The position numbers were made by a program, and so were the translations under genes. Below, piece by piece: positions 34,620-42,591 of a stretch of DNA of 64,000 nucleotides. Each line of letters begins with the position of its first letter. Positions within the stretch are counted from its first letter, which is position 1. The stretch comes from Bradyrhizobium sp. 164 (GTDB lineage: Bacteria > Pseudomonadota > Alphaproteobacteria > Rhizobiales > Xanthobacteraceae): assembly GCF_023073715.1 (NCBI RefSeq), contig NZ_JADPKA010000108.1, forward strand, positions 1 through 64,000, read 5' to 3'. Under the pieces are notes generated by a model. That model did no database searches, was not told where the DNA came from, and saw only the letters and a program-made list of their open reading frames with translations.

Positions 34620-35558
34620 ATGCCGGTCACCCCACACAAGGCCCAGCGCCCCTATCGCGGCGTGTTCCCGGTCGCGCCCACTATCTTCGACGAGCGCGGC
34701 GAGCTCGACCTCGAAGGCCAGCGCCGCTGCATCGATTTCATGATTGACGCCGGCTCGCACGGCATCTGCATCCTCGCCAATTTCTCCGAACAGTTCGTGC
34801 TCACCGATGCCGAGCGCGAAACCGTGATGCATACCGTGCTGGAGCATGTCGCCGGACGGGTTCCCGTGATCGTCACCACCACGCATTTCAGCTCGGCCGT
34901 CTGCGCGGCGCGCAGCAGGCAGGCCGAGGCGGCCGGCGCCGCCATGGTGATGGTGATGCCGCCCTATCACGGCGCGACCTTCCGCGTCCCCGAGAAGGGC
35001 ATCGTCGAATTCTTCAAGGTGCTCTCGGGCGCGATCACCATTCCGATCATGATTCAGGATGCGCCGGTTGCCGGCACGCCGCTTTCGGTCGAGCTGCTGG
35101 CGCGGCTGTCGCGCGAATTCTCCAACATCCGCTATTTCAAGATCGAGGTGCCCGGCGCTGCCGCAAAGCTGCGCAGCCTGATCGATGCGGGTGGCAAGAA
35201 CATCGAGGGCCCCTGGGACGGCGAGGAGGCGATCACGCTGCTCGCCGATCTCGATGCCGGCGCCACCGGGGCGATGACCGGCGGCGGCTATCCCGACGGC
35301 ATTCGCCAGATCATCGATCCCTATTTCGCCGGCAAGCGCGAGGAGGCCAAGGCGGCCTACGAGCGCTGGCTGCCGCTGATTAATTACGAGAACCGCCAAT
35401 GCGGCCTGATCGCCTGCAAGGTCATGATGCAGGCCGGTGGCGTGATCAGGTCGGACACGGTGCGCCATCCGCTGCAGCCGTTGCATCCGGCGACGCGCGC
35501 GGGGCTGCTGGAGCTGGCCAAGGAGCGCGACGCGCTGGCGCTGCGGTGGGGGAAGTAG
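34620..35558 (+). CDS. DapA-family aldolase/dehydratase
   Basis: 312-residue class I aldolase-fold protein: GVFPVAPTIFDERGELDLEG, LANFSEQFVLTDAERETV, then IMIQDAPVAGTPLS and YFKIEVPGA (Schiff-base Lys). The Tyr of true dihydrodipicolinate synthases (LYNxP) is replaced by the IQDAP segment, which occurs in sugar-acid dehydratase members such as keto-deoxy-arabonate dehydratases. The end reads GGVIRSDTVRHPLQPLHP. Monocistronic. A start at 34608 adds four residues; 34620 has GGAGAG upstream. Confidence 0.82.
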   Translation: MPVTPHKAQRPYRGVFPVAPTIFDERGELDLEGQRRCIDFMIDAGSHGICILANFSEQFVLTDAERETVMHTVLEHVAGRVPVIVTTTHFSSAVCAARSRQAEAAGAAMVMVMPPYHGATFRVPEKGIVEFFKVLSGAITIPIMIQDAPVAGTPLSVELLARLSREFSNIRYFKIEVPGAAAKLRSLIDAGGKNIEGPWDGEEAITLLADLDAGATGAMTGGGYPDGIRQIIDPYFAGKREEAKAAYERWLPLINYENRQCGLIACKVMMQAGGVIRSDTVRHPLQPLHPATRAGLLELAKERDALALRWGK

Positions 35559-35567
35559 GGCTCTCCA

Positions 35568-35655
35568 CCGTCGTTGCGAGAAGCGAAGCGACGAAAGTAT
35601 CCAGACTGTTTCGGCGGAGAAAGTCTGGATTGCTTCGCTTCGCTCGCAACGACGG
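35568..35655. repeat. Palindromic intergenic repeat element
   Basis: Ends CCGTCGTTGCGAG and CTCGCAACGACGG are perfect 13-bp inverted repeats. An inner pair (AGCGAAGC/GCTTCGCT and TCCAGACT/AGTCTGGA) extends the hairpin. Dispersed repeats with GTCGTTGCGAGxxxAGCGAAGC are typical of Bradyrhizobium. It lies between the DapA-like and methanethiol-oxidase genes. Confidence 0.7.
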
Positions 35656-35843
35656 GGTCCGCCCATTTCGGCTGAAGGCGTCGAATTGGCGCGGTTCGGG
35701 TGGTTTCCCGCTGCCCGGCGATGACATATTGTACGTTTGCCAACCAGGCCTGCGGAGAATCTCAGGACATCACCTAACAGCTCTTCTTTTGCCGCTATTT
35801 CGAGCCAGGTTGGCGTGAACCGACGGAACAGGGAGGCAGTGCC

Positions 35844-37244
35844 ATGACGATGAGGCCGGATCCCACCTTTCACGCATCGCCCAAGCTTGCGATGGAAGCA
35901 CCAGCGGAGAACTTTGCCTACACGCTGCTGCTCAGTCCAGATTTCTCAAAACCTGATGCTCTCGCGGTCATCGACGTCAAGCCGGGGTCGCCGACCTACA
36001 GCCAAATCGTCCATACCGTGACGATGCCCAACAAGGGCGATGAATTTCACCACTTCGGCTGGAATGCCTGCTCCTCCGCCTTGTCGCCGCTCGCCGGACA
36101 TGCCTTCATCGAGCGGCGCTATCTCATCATCCCCGGACTGCGCTCGTCGCGGATCTACATCATCGACACCAAGCCAGATCCGACCAAAGCCAAGATCCAC
36201 AAGATCATCGAGCCCGAAGAAGTCTTCAAAAAGACCGGTTACTCGCGGCCGCATACCATCCATTGCGGGCCGGACGGCATCTATGTGAGCACGCTGGGCG
36301 GCGGCGGCAAGGACGGCACCAACGGTCCTCCAGGCGTTTTCATCATGGATTGCGAGACGTTCGAGGTCCTGGGACGATGGGAGATCGACCGCGGTCGGCA
36401 GACGTTGCACTATGATTTCTGGTGGAACCTGCCGCGCGACTACATGGTGACGAGTGAATGGGCGTTGCCGCCCCAGTTCGAGAACGGGATCGTCCCGGAA
36501 GATCTGCTCGCGAATAAATATGGCCATCGTCTCCACTTCTGGGATCTTCGCGCCCGTCGCAACGTCCAGACCATCGACCTCGGCGCCAATCATCAGATGG
36601 CCCTGGAGGTGCGGCCCGCGCACGATCCGGTTCGCGAATACGGCTTCGTTGGCGTCGTGGTCGACACCACCAACCTCGAAGCATCGATCTGGACCTGGTG
36701 GCGCGAAGGCGGGACATTCCACGTGGAGAAGACGGCGACGATCCAGCCGGAGCCCGCGCCAAAGGAGAAGCTCCCGCCGCTGCTCCAGGGTTTTGGTGCT
36801 GTGCCGCCTCTGGTGACCGATATCGACCTGTCGATGGATGATCGCTTTCTCTATGTCTCGTGTTGGGGCACGGGTGAAATGCGCCAGTACGACGTCAGTG
36901 ATCCGCGAAAGCCGAAGCTTGCAGGCTCGGTCCACATCGGTGGCATCGCGCGCCGCACGCCTCATCCGAACGGCAAGGCCTTTGCGGCAGGTCCGCAGAT
37001 GGTCGAGATCAGCCGCGATGGCAGGCGCGTGTACTGGACCAATTCGCTCTATTCCACCTGGGATGACCAATTCTACCCCGACGGAGTTCCGGGCGTGGAA
37101 GTCATGGCCAATGTCGGTCGCGACGGCGGTCTCGAGCTCGACAAGGACTATTTCGTGAGCTTCCCCGACGGATATCGTGCGCACCAGATCAGGCTGGAAG
37201 GCGGCGATTGTTCGACGGACTCCTTTTGCTACCCGTCGGCCTAG
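35844..37244 (+). CDS. mtoX: Selenium-binding protein 56 / methanethiol oxidase
   Basis: 466-residue SBP56 family beta-propeller. Such proteins oxidise methanethiol to formaldehyde, H2S and H2O2 and need copper. Conserved segments: FHHFGWNACSS, RRYLIIPGLRSSRIYIIDTK, GYSRPHTIHCGPDGIYVSTL, LHYDFWWNLPRDYMVTSEW, and the C-terminal DFYVSCWGTG-like FLYVSCWGTGEMRQYDVSDP. Cys and His residues expected as copper ligands are in place. There is no signal peptide. The membrane-protein gene at 37208 overlaps its 3' end by 37 bp in another frame. Known mtoX operons carry SCO1/MauG partners; these are absent here. Confidence 0.9.
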   Translation: MTMRPDPTFHASPKLAMEAPAENFAYTLLLSPDFSKPDALAVIDVKPGSPTYSQIVHTVTMPNKGDEFHHFGWNACSSALSPLAGHAFIERRYLIIPGLRSSRIYIIDTKPDPTKAKIHKIIEPEEVFKKTGYSRPHTIHCGPDGIYVSTLGGGGKDGTNGPPGVFIMDCETFEVLGRWEIDRGRQTLHYDFWWNLPRDYMVTSEWALPPQFENGIVPEDLLANKYGHRLHFWDLRARRNVQTIDLGANHQMALEVRPAHDPVREYGFVGVVVDTTNLEASIWTWWREGGTFHVEKTATIQPEPAPKEKLPPLLQGFGAVPPLVTDIDLSMDDRFLYVSCWGTGEMRQYDVSDPRKPKLAGSVHIGGIARRTPHPNGKAFAAGPQMVEISRDGRRVYWTNSLYSTWDDQFYPDGVPGVEVMANVGRDGGLELDKDYFVSFPDGYRAHQIRLEGGDCSTDSFCYPSA

Positions 37245-37936
37245 ATTGGGGACACGCGAGCCCGGCGCTTGGCTGGCTCTGGCTCGCTCTCGTTGCGAGC
37301 GGCTTCTATCACGGGGTCAATCCGGGTATGGGATGGCCGCTCGCCGTGTCGGCCGGGCTCATGGACAAGAGCCCGCGCGCGCTGTTCCGTGCGTTGTGGG
37401 CTCTGGCGGCCGGGCATCTTCTGGCAACGCTTCTCGTGCTGCTGCCATTCGCGCTGCTGCTCGTGCTGGCCGAGTGGCAGCGTTCGATCCAGCTAGTCGC
37501 GAGCCTTCTCGTCATCGGTTTCGGCGTCTATCGGCTGATCGAGCGACGTCATCCGCGCACGCTGGCACGAATTCCGCCAACGCAATTGGCGCTCTGGTCG
37601 TTTGCCGTTGCCATTGCTCACGGCGCCGCCTTGATGCTCGTGCCGATCTATCTCGGTCTCTGCCAGGCCTTCGAACTCGATGCCGGCCATGCGGCCGCCG
37701 GCGCGCTGATGAAGGCAAATCTTGTGAAGGCAAGTCTCGGGATGGCGGTGCTGGTGTCTGTGGTGCACGTTGCCGCCATGATCAGCGCGGGCGGATGTCT
37801 GGCGTGGCTGGTCTACCGCTATCTGGGATTGAGGCTTGTCTCGCGAAGCTGGTTCAATCTGGATGTGATCTGGGCAACCAGCCTCATCGTGGTTGGGATC
37901 GTGGCGCTCGCCTTCAATGTCTCGAGCTGGCGGTGA
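37208..37936 (+). CDS. Polytopic membrane protein overlapping mtoX
   Basis: 242 residues with about six or seven transmembrane segments (GWLWLALVASGFYHGVNPGM; LWALAAGHLLATLLVLLPFA; LVASLLVIGFGVYRLI; ALWSFAVAIAHGAALMLVPI; MAVLVSVVHVAAMISAGGCL; IWATSLIVVGIVALAFNV). Several His in or near helices (FYHGVNPG, IAHGAAL, VVHVAAM) recall metal-transport or SoxY/nickel-type families, but no family is certain. TTG at 37208 has GGAAGG 6 nt upstream; the overlap with mtoX indicates coupled translation and a shared job in methanethiol oxidation or copper supply (inference). Confidence 0.7.
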   Translation: MFDGLLLLPVGLDWGHASPALGWLWLALVASGFYHGVNPGMGWPLAVSAGLMDKSPRALFRALWALAAGHLLATLLVLLPFALLLVLAEWQRSIQLVASLLVIGFGVYRLIERRHPRTLARIPPTQLALWSFAVAIAHGAALMLVPIYLGLCQAFELDAGHAAAGALMKANLVKASLGMAVLVSVVHVAAMISAGGCLAWLVYRYLGLRLVSRSWFNLDVIWATSLIVVGIVALAFNVSSWR

Positions 37937-37939
37937 AGC

Positions 37940-38638
37940 CTAGCGCGTCAAAGCCCACTCGCCGACGATGCGAAAGCGTGCCTTCGCGTCGTCCTGTTTG
38001 AACAGTACGATGCGGTCGATCACGAGCGTCTTGGATCCTAGCGCTGCAAACCTGCTCCGCAGCATCTCCAGAATGGGCCCGCGGCGCTCTGCGTCCAGCC
38101 GTCCTGTCAGGGTCATGTGAAAGCGAAATTCTTCCATCACGTAAGGGTAGCCCCAGCGGTCGAGGTAATCGCGCTGCCGCTCGCTCAGTTTCTCGGGCTT
38201 GCGACGCGCGCGATCTTCCGCGCTCAGAGGGGCGCGGAACGAGTCGAATTCGCTGACACAATCGGCGGCGAGCTGCTGGAGCGCATCGACCGGCTCGGCC
38301 GCGATCACGGCAATGAAGCCGCTTATGGAATCGACGACCGGTCGTATCGCCGGAATCGGTCGCTCCTTACCAGCAAATGCCGCGCAGGCCGCCGCGAGCT
38401 CGGCCTCGCTCTTGCCCGGCGCCAGCATCATCGGCGCCTTCAGTGTGGCGTGAAAACCGTATTTGCGGGGATCGGCGCTGATATCGCGCCAGTCCGGCGC
38501 GACATCCAGTGCCTCGCGCGGAAACGGCACTTCGTCGCCGGTGTAGGCATCGTAGCCGAGCAGCTCGGCGCCGAAGCGGGAGAGGGCGCTGTGGGCGTCG
38601 GCCGCAAAATAGATCGCGTAGCGGGGAAAACCTGTCAT
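37940..38638 (-). CDS. DUF1045 phosphonate-locus protein (2H phosphoesterase fold)
   Basis: 232 residues. Two HxT motifs of the 2H phosphoesterase superfamily, FHATLKAP (His63, Thr65) and FHMTLTGR (His174, Thr176), fit DUF1045, a family that occurs in phn loci. 2H enzymes open cyclic phosphates; the C-P lyase pathway needs such a step (5-phosphoribosyl 1,2-cyclic phosphate, usually PhnP), and no phnP is in this window, so it may supply that activity (inference). It lies 18 bp after the second phnM-like gene and ends the minus-strand branch. Confidence 0.87.
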   Translation of the reverse strand: MTGFPRYAIYFAADAHSALSRFGAELLGYDAYTGDEVPFPREALDVAPDWRDISADPRKYGFHATLKAPMMLAPGKSEAELAAACAAFAGKERPIPAIRPVVDSISGFIAVIAAEPVDALQQLAADCVSEFDSFRAPLSAEDRARRKPEKLSERQRDYLDRWGYPYVMEEFRFHMTLTGRLDAERRGPILEMLRSRFAALGSKTLVIDRIVLFKQDDAKARFRIVGEWALTR

Positions 38639-38656
38639 CGCCTCAGCATAACCAAT

Positions 38657-39853
38657 TTAAGCCGCAACGACAGCCTCGCGCGGCGCCGCCGCTGCTGCTG
38701 TGAGCAGCCGCGTCGCATCGGTGAGATGCACCAGCTTGCCGCCTGATATCACGGCGATTAGCCGCGGCCGCAACTCCACGCTGTCGTCGACCAAAAGAAT
38801 GTCGGCGCGGCGCCCTTCCGCGATGGCGCCGCGATCGGTAAGGCCGGTTGCACGCGCAGGTCCGGCAGAGACCAAATCCCAGGCCTGCTCCAGCGGCAGC
38901 ACGCGGTCGGCGGCGAGCCGGAATGCGGCCAGCAGCTGTGCCGGATAGTAATAGTCCGAGGCCAGCACCGAGCAGAGACCCTTGGCGACCATGTCCGACG
39001 CCCTGGTCCAGCCGGTATGGCTGCCGCCGCGCACGACGTTGGGAGCGCCATAGACGATGGCGTCGCCGTGGCTTGCTGCCGCCCGCGCTGTCTCCTCGTT
39101 GATCGGAAACTCGGCGATCAACGCGCCGAGATCGCGAAACTCCTGGCGCATCGCCGGCGTCGCATCGTCATGCGAGAGCATTCGCACCCCGGCGGCGCGG
39201 GCTGCCGCCGCAAGCCGCGAGACCGACGCCGGAACGTCGGTGGCGCGCGCCACCACACGTTCGACCAGCCGGTCAAATTCCTCGCTCGATAGGCCGGTGC
39301 GCTCCACCATGCGGTTGCGCTTGCGCGGCTTGGCCATGTCCGCAACCGTGCCGTCCATGTGGTCGTTGAAGGCGAACAGGTCGACGCGGCCTTCCGCGAG
39401 CCACTGGCTGATCTCGGTCTCGGCATCGAGATTGTAGGTCTCGTGCCGCAGGTGGAAGCGGGTGTCGGCGGCGAATTGCGGACGCTGCCGCTCGATCGCC
39501 TCCATCAGGCCGCGCGCATTGTCAGCGCTGCGCAAGCCAGGCTCCCACGAACAGGTCGTGGCGTGGAACACCGTGGTGATGCCGTTGCTGATCGCCTGAC
39601 GATCACTGTCGGCGAGCGCGACGTCGATCGGGAAATCGACGCCGGCGCGCGGCATCATCTGGCGCTCGAAGGCATCGCCATGCAGATCGACGATGCCTGG
39701 CAGCACCAGCAGGTCGCGGGCATCGATAGCGAGCCGCGCGCGGCCGCGAGGGACATCGACCAACGCAATGTCCGTTCCGGACACGAGAAGTGAGGTTTCG
39801 ACGAGCCCGGCGCCGATCAGGACCCGGCCGCCTTCAAGGAAAATGTCTGTCAC
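38657..39853 (-). CDS. phnM: PhnM-like amidohydrolase (second copy)
   Basis: 398-residue protein of the PhnM family, which removes pyrophosphate from alpha-D-ribose 1-methylphosphonate 5-triphosphate. Conserved: LPGIVDLHGDAFERQMMPRA, ISNGITTVFHATTCSWEPGL, FNDHMDGTVADMAK, RMLSHDDATPAMRQEF and YGAPNVVRGGSHTGW. In the metal motif the pattern is HGDAFE, whereas the copy at 49933 has HTDHLE, so one histidine is missing. It overlaps the acetyltransferase gene by four bases (ATGA) and is followed after 18 bp by DUF1045. May be a paralogue with a different role in phosphonate use. Confidence 0.87.
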   Translation of the reverse strand: MTDIFLEGGRVLIGAGLVETSLLVSGTDIALVDVPRGRARLAIDARDLLVLPGIVDLHGDAFERQMMPRAGVDFPIDVALADSDRQAISNGITTVFHATTCSWEPGLRSADNARGLMEAIERQRPQFAADTRFHLRHETYNLDAETEISQWLAEGRVDLFAFNDHMDGTVADMAKPRKRNRMVERTGLSSEEFDRLVERVVARATDVPASVSRLAAAARAAGVRMLSHDDATPAMRQEFRDLGALIAEFPINEETARAAASHGDAIVYGAPNVVRGGSHTGWTRASDMVAKGLCSVLASDYYYPAQLLAAFRLAADRVLPLEQAWDLVSAGPARATGLTDRGAIAEGRRADILLVDDSVELRPRLIAVISGGKLVHLTDATRLLTAAAAAPREAVVAA

Positions 39854-40521
39854 GCGACCGCGCTTGGTTTGCTGGCAGGAGAACCGGTGAAAGAGCTCGC
39901 CCGTGCTTCGTATGTCGCGAGGAAATCTTCAATCCCGAGCTTGCGGAAATCGGGCAGCACTTCACGCAATTTGTCGTGATCCCAGTCCCACCAGGCGAGC
40001 TTGGCGAGCCGGCCGGCGATCTGCTCCGAGAACCGCCGCCGCACGATGCGCGCCGGATTGCCGGCGACGATGGTGTAGGCCGGCACGTCCTTGGTGACGA
40101 TAGCGCCCGCCGCGATCACCGCGCCGGTGCCGATATTGCGGCCGGGCAGCACGATCGCGCCGTGGCCGATCCAGACATCGTGACCGACATGGACGTGATG
40201 CTGGCGGCGCCAGTCGAAGAACTCGGTGTCGTCGCTTTCACCTTCGAAATAGGCGCTTGAACGGTAGGTGAAATGCGCCTGGGTCGCACGATGCATCGGA
40301 TGATTGCCGGGATTGATCCGCGTCATTGCCGCGATCGAGCAGAACTTTCCGATGGTGGTGTAGGTGATCTGGGCATCGTTGACGACATAGGAGTAATCGC
40401 CCATCGCCACTTCATGCAGTACGGTGCGCGCGCCGACCTCGGTGTAGGCGCCGAGCCTGGCCTCGTGCAGCTTGGCCGAGGGATCAATGGTCGGCTGAAT
40501 CGAAAGAGCTTTGGCGGCCAT
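39850..40521 (-). CDS. Phosphonate-locus hexapeptide acetyltransferase
   Basis: 223-residue left-handed beta-helix acyltransferase (DapH/LacA type, often found in phn loci). Hexapeptide repeats run through TIDPSAKLHEARLGAYTEVG and HVHVGHDVWIGHGAIVLPGR; GTGAVIAAGAIVTKDVPAYT and IVAGNPARIVRRRF are the classic C-terminal signature with acetyl-CoA contacts. It may acetylate aminoalkylphosphonates (the role of PhnO, absent here). Start at 40521 was set from family alignment. First gene of the branch, under the Pho-box array. Confidence 0.87.
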   Translation of the reverse strand: MAAKALSIQPTIDPSAKLHEARLGAYTEVGARTVLHEVAMGDYSYVVNDAQITYTTIGKFCSIAAMTRINPGNHPMHRATQAHFTYRSSAYFEGESDDTEFFDWRRQHHVHVGHDVWIGHGAIVLPGRNIGTGAVIAAGAIVTKDVPAYTIVAGNPARIVRRRFSEQIAGRLAKLAWWDWDHDKLREVLPDFRKLGIEDFLATYEARASSFTGSPASKPSAVA

Positions 40522-40582
40522 GTTGCATCCGAAGCGCGAGGGTGGGGCATTTTTCTTGGAGCGGCTTGATGACAATGCTTTG

Positions 40583-40621
40583 ATGACAACGTCATGACGT
40601 GGCGATGACAGGGGATGACGT
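40583..40621 (-). promoter_or_regulatory. Pho-box array between the acetyltransferase and phnC genes
   Basis: Three half-sites with exact 11-bp spacing: ATGACAA (40583-40589), ATGACGT (40594-40600) and ATGACAG (40605-40611), with a fourth ATGACGT ten bp later. On the minus strand these read CTGTCAT, ACGTCAT, TTGTCAT, the direct-repeat pattern of PhoB boxes (CTGTCAT-N4-CTGTCAT). It sits about 62 bp before the acetyltransferase and 98 bp before phnC, so PhoB could act on both. Confidence 0.75.
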
Positions 40622-40708
40622 GTGTTGGATCGCCGCACCGCAACGCGGATGTCACACAAGTGTTAAGCGCCGGCGTTAGCGGTGGGTCCGATTAATCTGG
40701 AGCCCTGC

Positions 40709-41518
40709 ATGCTGGTCGTGGAAGGTCTGACGTGTCGCTTCGGCGCAAAGGCCGCGGTGGACGACGCTTCGTTTCAAGTTGCCCCGGGCGGCTTCGTCGG
40801 TGTGATCGGACGGTCCGGCGCCGGCAAGTCGACCCTGCTGCGGACCATCAACCGCCTGGCGACGCCGACCGAGGGCCGCATCCTGTTCGACGGCATCGAT
40901 GTCACCGCGCTGCGCGGCAAGGAGCTGCGGCAGTGGCGGGCGCGCTCGGCAATGATCTTCCAGCAGTTCAACCTGGTCGGCCGGCTCGATGTCCTCACCA
41001 ACGTCCTGATGGGGCGCCTCGCAACGATGCCCGCCTGGCGCTCGCTGTCGCAGCTCTGGCCCGAGCAGGATAAGGCGCTGGCGATGTCCGCGCTGGAGCA
41101 GTTCGACATCGCCGCGCTCGCCGCCCAGCGCGCCGACCAGCTCTCCGGCGGACAGCAGCAGCGCGTGGCGATTGCCCGCGCCCTGGTCCAGCAGCCCGAC
41201 ATCATCCTCGCCGACGAACCGATTGCCTCGCTCGATCCGCGCAACACCAAAATCGTGATGGATGCGCTGCTGCGCATCAACAAGCATTTCGGCATCACCG
41301 TGCTCTGCAATCTGCATTCGCTCGATCTGGCGCGCAGCTATTGCGACCGCCTGATCGGCATGGCGCAGGGCCGCGTGGTGTTCGATGGCGCGCCGGCCGC
41401 GCTGACCGATCACGTGGCGCGCGAGCTCTACGATCTCGAAGCCGCCGACGTCATGGGCGGCATGCCCATCCCGGCGCCCGAGGGCGTTCCGGCGCTCGGG
41501 ACGGCCGCGGCGGCCTGA
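40709..41518 (+). CDS. phnC: Phosphonate ABC transporter ATP-binding protein
   Basis: 269-residue ABC ATPase. Walker A GRSGAGKST, Q-loop FQQFNLVG, signature LSGGQQQRVAIA, Walker B DIILADEP and the switch His in LCNLHSLDLA are complete. It energises import of phosphonates via PhnE1/E2 with binding protein PhnD. GGAG lies 7 nt before ATG 40709; an upstream GTG exists. First gene of phnCDE1E2. Confidence 0.95.
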   Translation: MLVVEGLTCRFGAKAAVDDASFQVAPGGFVGVIGRSGAGKSTLLRTINRLATPTEGRILFDGIDVTALRGKELRQWRARSAMIFQQFNLVGRLDVLTNVLMGRLATMPAWRSLSQLWPEQDKALAMSALEQFDIAALAAQRADQLSGGQQQRVAIARALVQQPDIILADEPIASLDPRNTKIVMDALLRINKHFGITVLCNLHSLDLARSYCDRLIGMAQGRVVFDGAPAALTDHVARELYDLEAADVMGGMPIPAPEGVPALGTAAAA

Positions 41519-41579
41519 GCCTCGCCTCTTTTACTCAAGTCTTTGCGTCAAGCGATCCCCAACCGATGAAGAGGGTACC

Positions 41580-42515
41580 ATGATCACTCGCAGATTAATC
41601 CTTGCCGGCGTCGCCGCGCTCGCCTTTGCCACCTCCGCCTCGGCGGACGACTGGAAAGCCAAATATCCCGAGCTGACCTTCGCGGTCGTGCCGGCGGAGA
41701 ACGCCTCCGGCGTCACCGAGCGCTGGGCGCCGTTCGTGAGCTATCTCTCCAAGGAACTGGGCGTGAAGGTCACGCTGCGCATCGCCAACGACTATGCAGC
41801 CGTCATTGAAGGCCAGCGTGCCGGCAACATCCAGATCGCGAGCTACGGCTCGGCCTCGTTCGCCCGCGCCCGTCTGACCGGTGTCAAGACCGACGCCTTC
41901 GCCAACGACATCAACGCGGACGGCTCGACCGGCTATTATTCGGTGTTCTTCGTCAAGGCGAGCAGCCCCTACAAGAAGGTCGATGACCTCAAGGGCAAGA
42001 ATCTCGGCCTCGTCGACCCGAACTCGACCTCCGGCAACAACGTGCCGCGCTTCGAACTCGACAAGATGGGCATCCCAGATACCGACACCTATTTCGGCAA
42101 GGTCGTCTTCACCGGCAGCCACGAGAATGCGATGCTGGCGCTGGCGCAGGGCACGGTCGACGTTGCCGCCAACCAGTGGACCAGCGATGACGATTCCACG
42201 CTGGCGCAGATGCTGACCAAGGGCATGCTGAAGAACACCGACGGCTCGGCGATGAAGAAGGACGATTTCCGCATCATCCACAAGTCGGCGCCGATCATCA
42301 ACGGCCCTTATGCCTACAATTCCGACCTGCCGGAGGATGCCAAGGCCGCCATCGCCAAGGCATTCTTCGATGCGCCGGCCAAGGACAAGGCCGCGTTCGA
42401 CCGTCTCTCCGATGGCCAGAAGAAGGGCTTTCATCCCGCCACCACCAAGGACTGGGATGGCACGATCGAGCTGATCAAGTTCGTCGATGCGCTGCGTAAG
42501 AAGAAGGCGTCCTGA
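41580..42515 (+). CDS. phnD: Phosphonate-binding periplasmic protein
   Basis: 311-residue solute-binding protein. Signal peptide MITRRLILAGVAALAFATSASA is followed by the mature domain with FAVVPAENASGVTERWAPFV, SYLSKELGVKVTLRIANDYA, IASYGSASFARARLTGVKT and STSGNNVPRFELDKMG, all typical of PhnD/PtxB-type binders. Type II two-lobe fold expected. It follows phnC after 61 bp. A strong terminator sits 20 bp after the stop. Confidence 0.94.
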   Translation: MITRRLILAGVAALAFATSASADDWKAKYPELTFAVVPAENASGVTERWAPFVSYLSKELGVKVTLRIANDYAAVIEGQRAGNIQIASYGSASFARARLTGVKTDAFANDINADGSTGYYSVFFVKASSPYKKVDDLKGKNLGLVDPNSTSGNNVPRFELDKMGIPDTDTYFGKVVFTGSHENAMLALAQGTVDVAANQWTSDDDSTLAQMLTKGMLKNTDGSAMKKDDFRIIHKSAPIINGPYAYNSDLPEDAKAAIAKAFFDAPAKDKAAFDRLSDGQKKGFHPATTKDWDGTIELIKFVDALRKKKAS

Positions 42516-42535
42516 GTTTTTGGGACTATGCACTG

Positions 42536-42568
42536 GAGCCGGGTCGATGGACCCGGCTCTTTCTCTTT
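42536..42568 (+). terminator. Terminator/attenuator between phnD and phnE1
   Basis: Perfect 10-bp stem GAGCCGGGTC/GACCCGGCTC with a GATG loop, followed by TTTCTCTTT (one C inside the T tract). phnE1 starts 23 bp further with no other promoter visible, so partial read-through is the likely design. Confidence 0.8.
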
Positions 42569-42591
42569 GATCGACCACTTGTTCTGACCAG

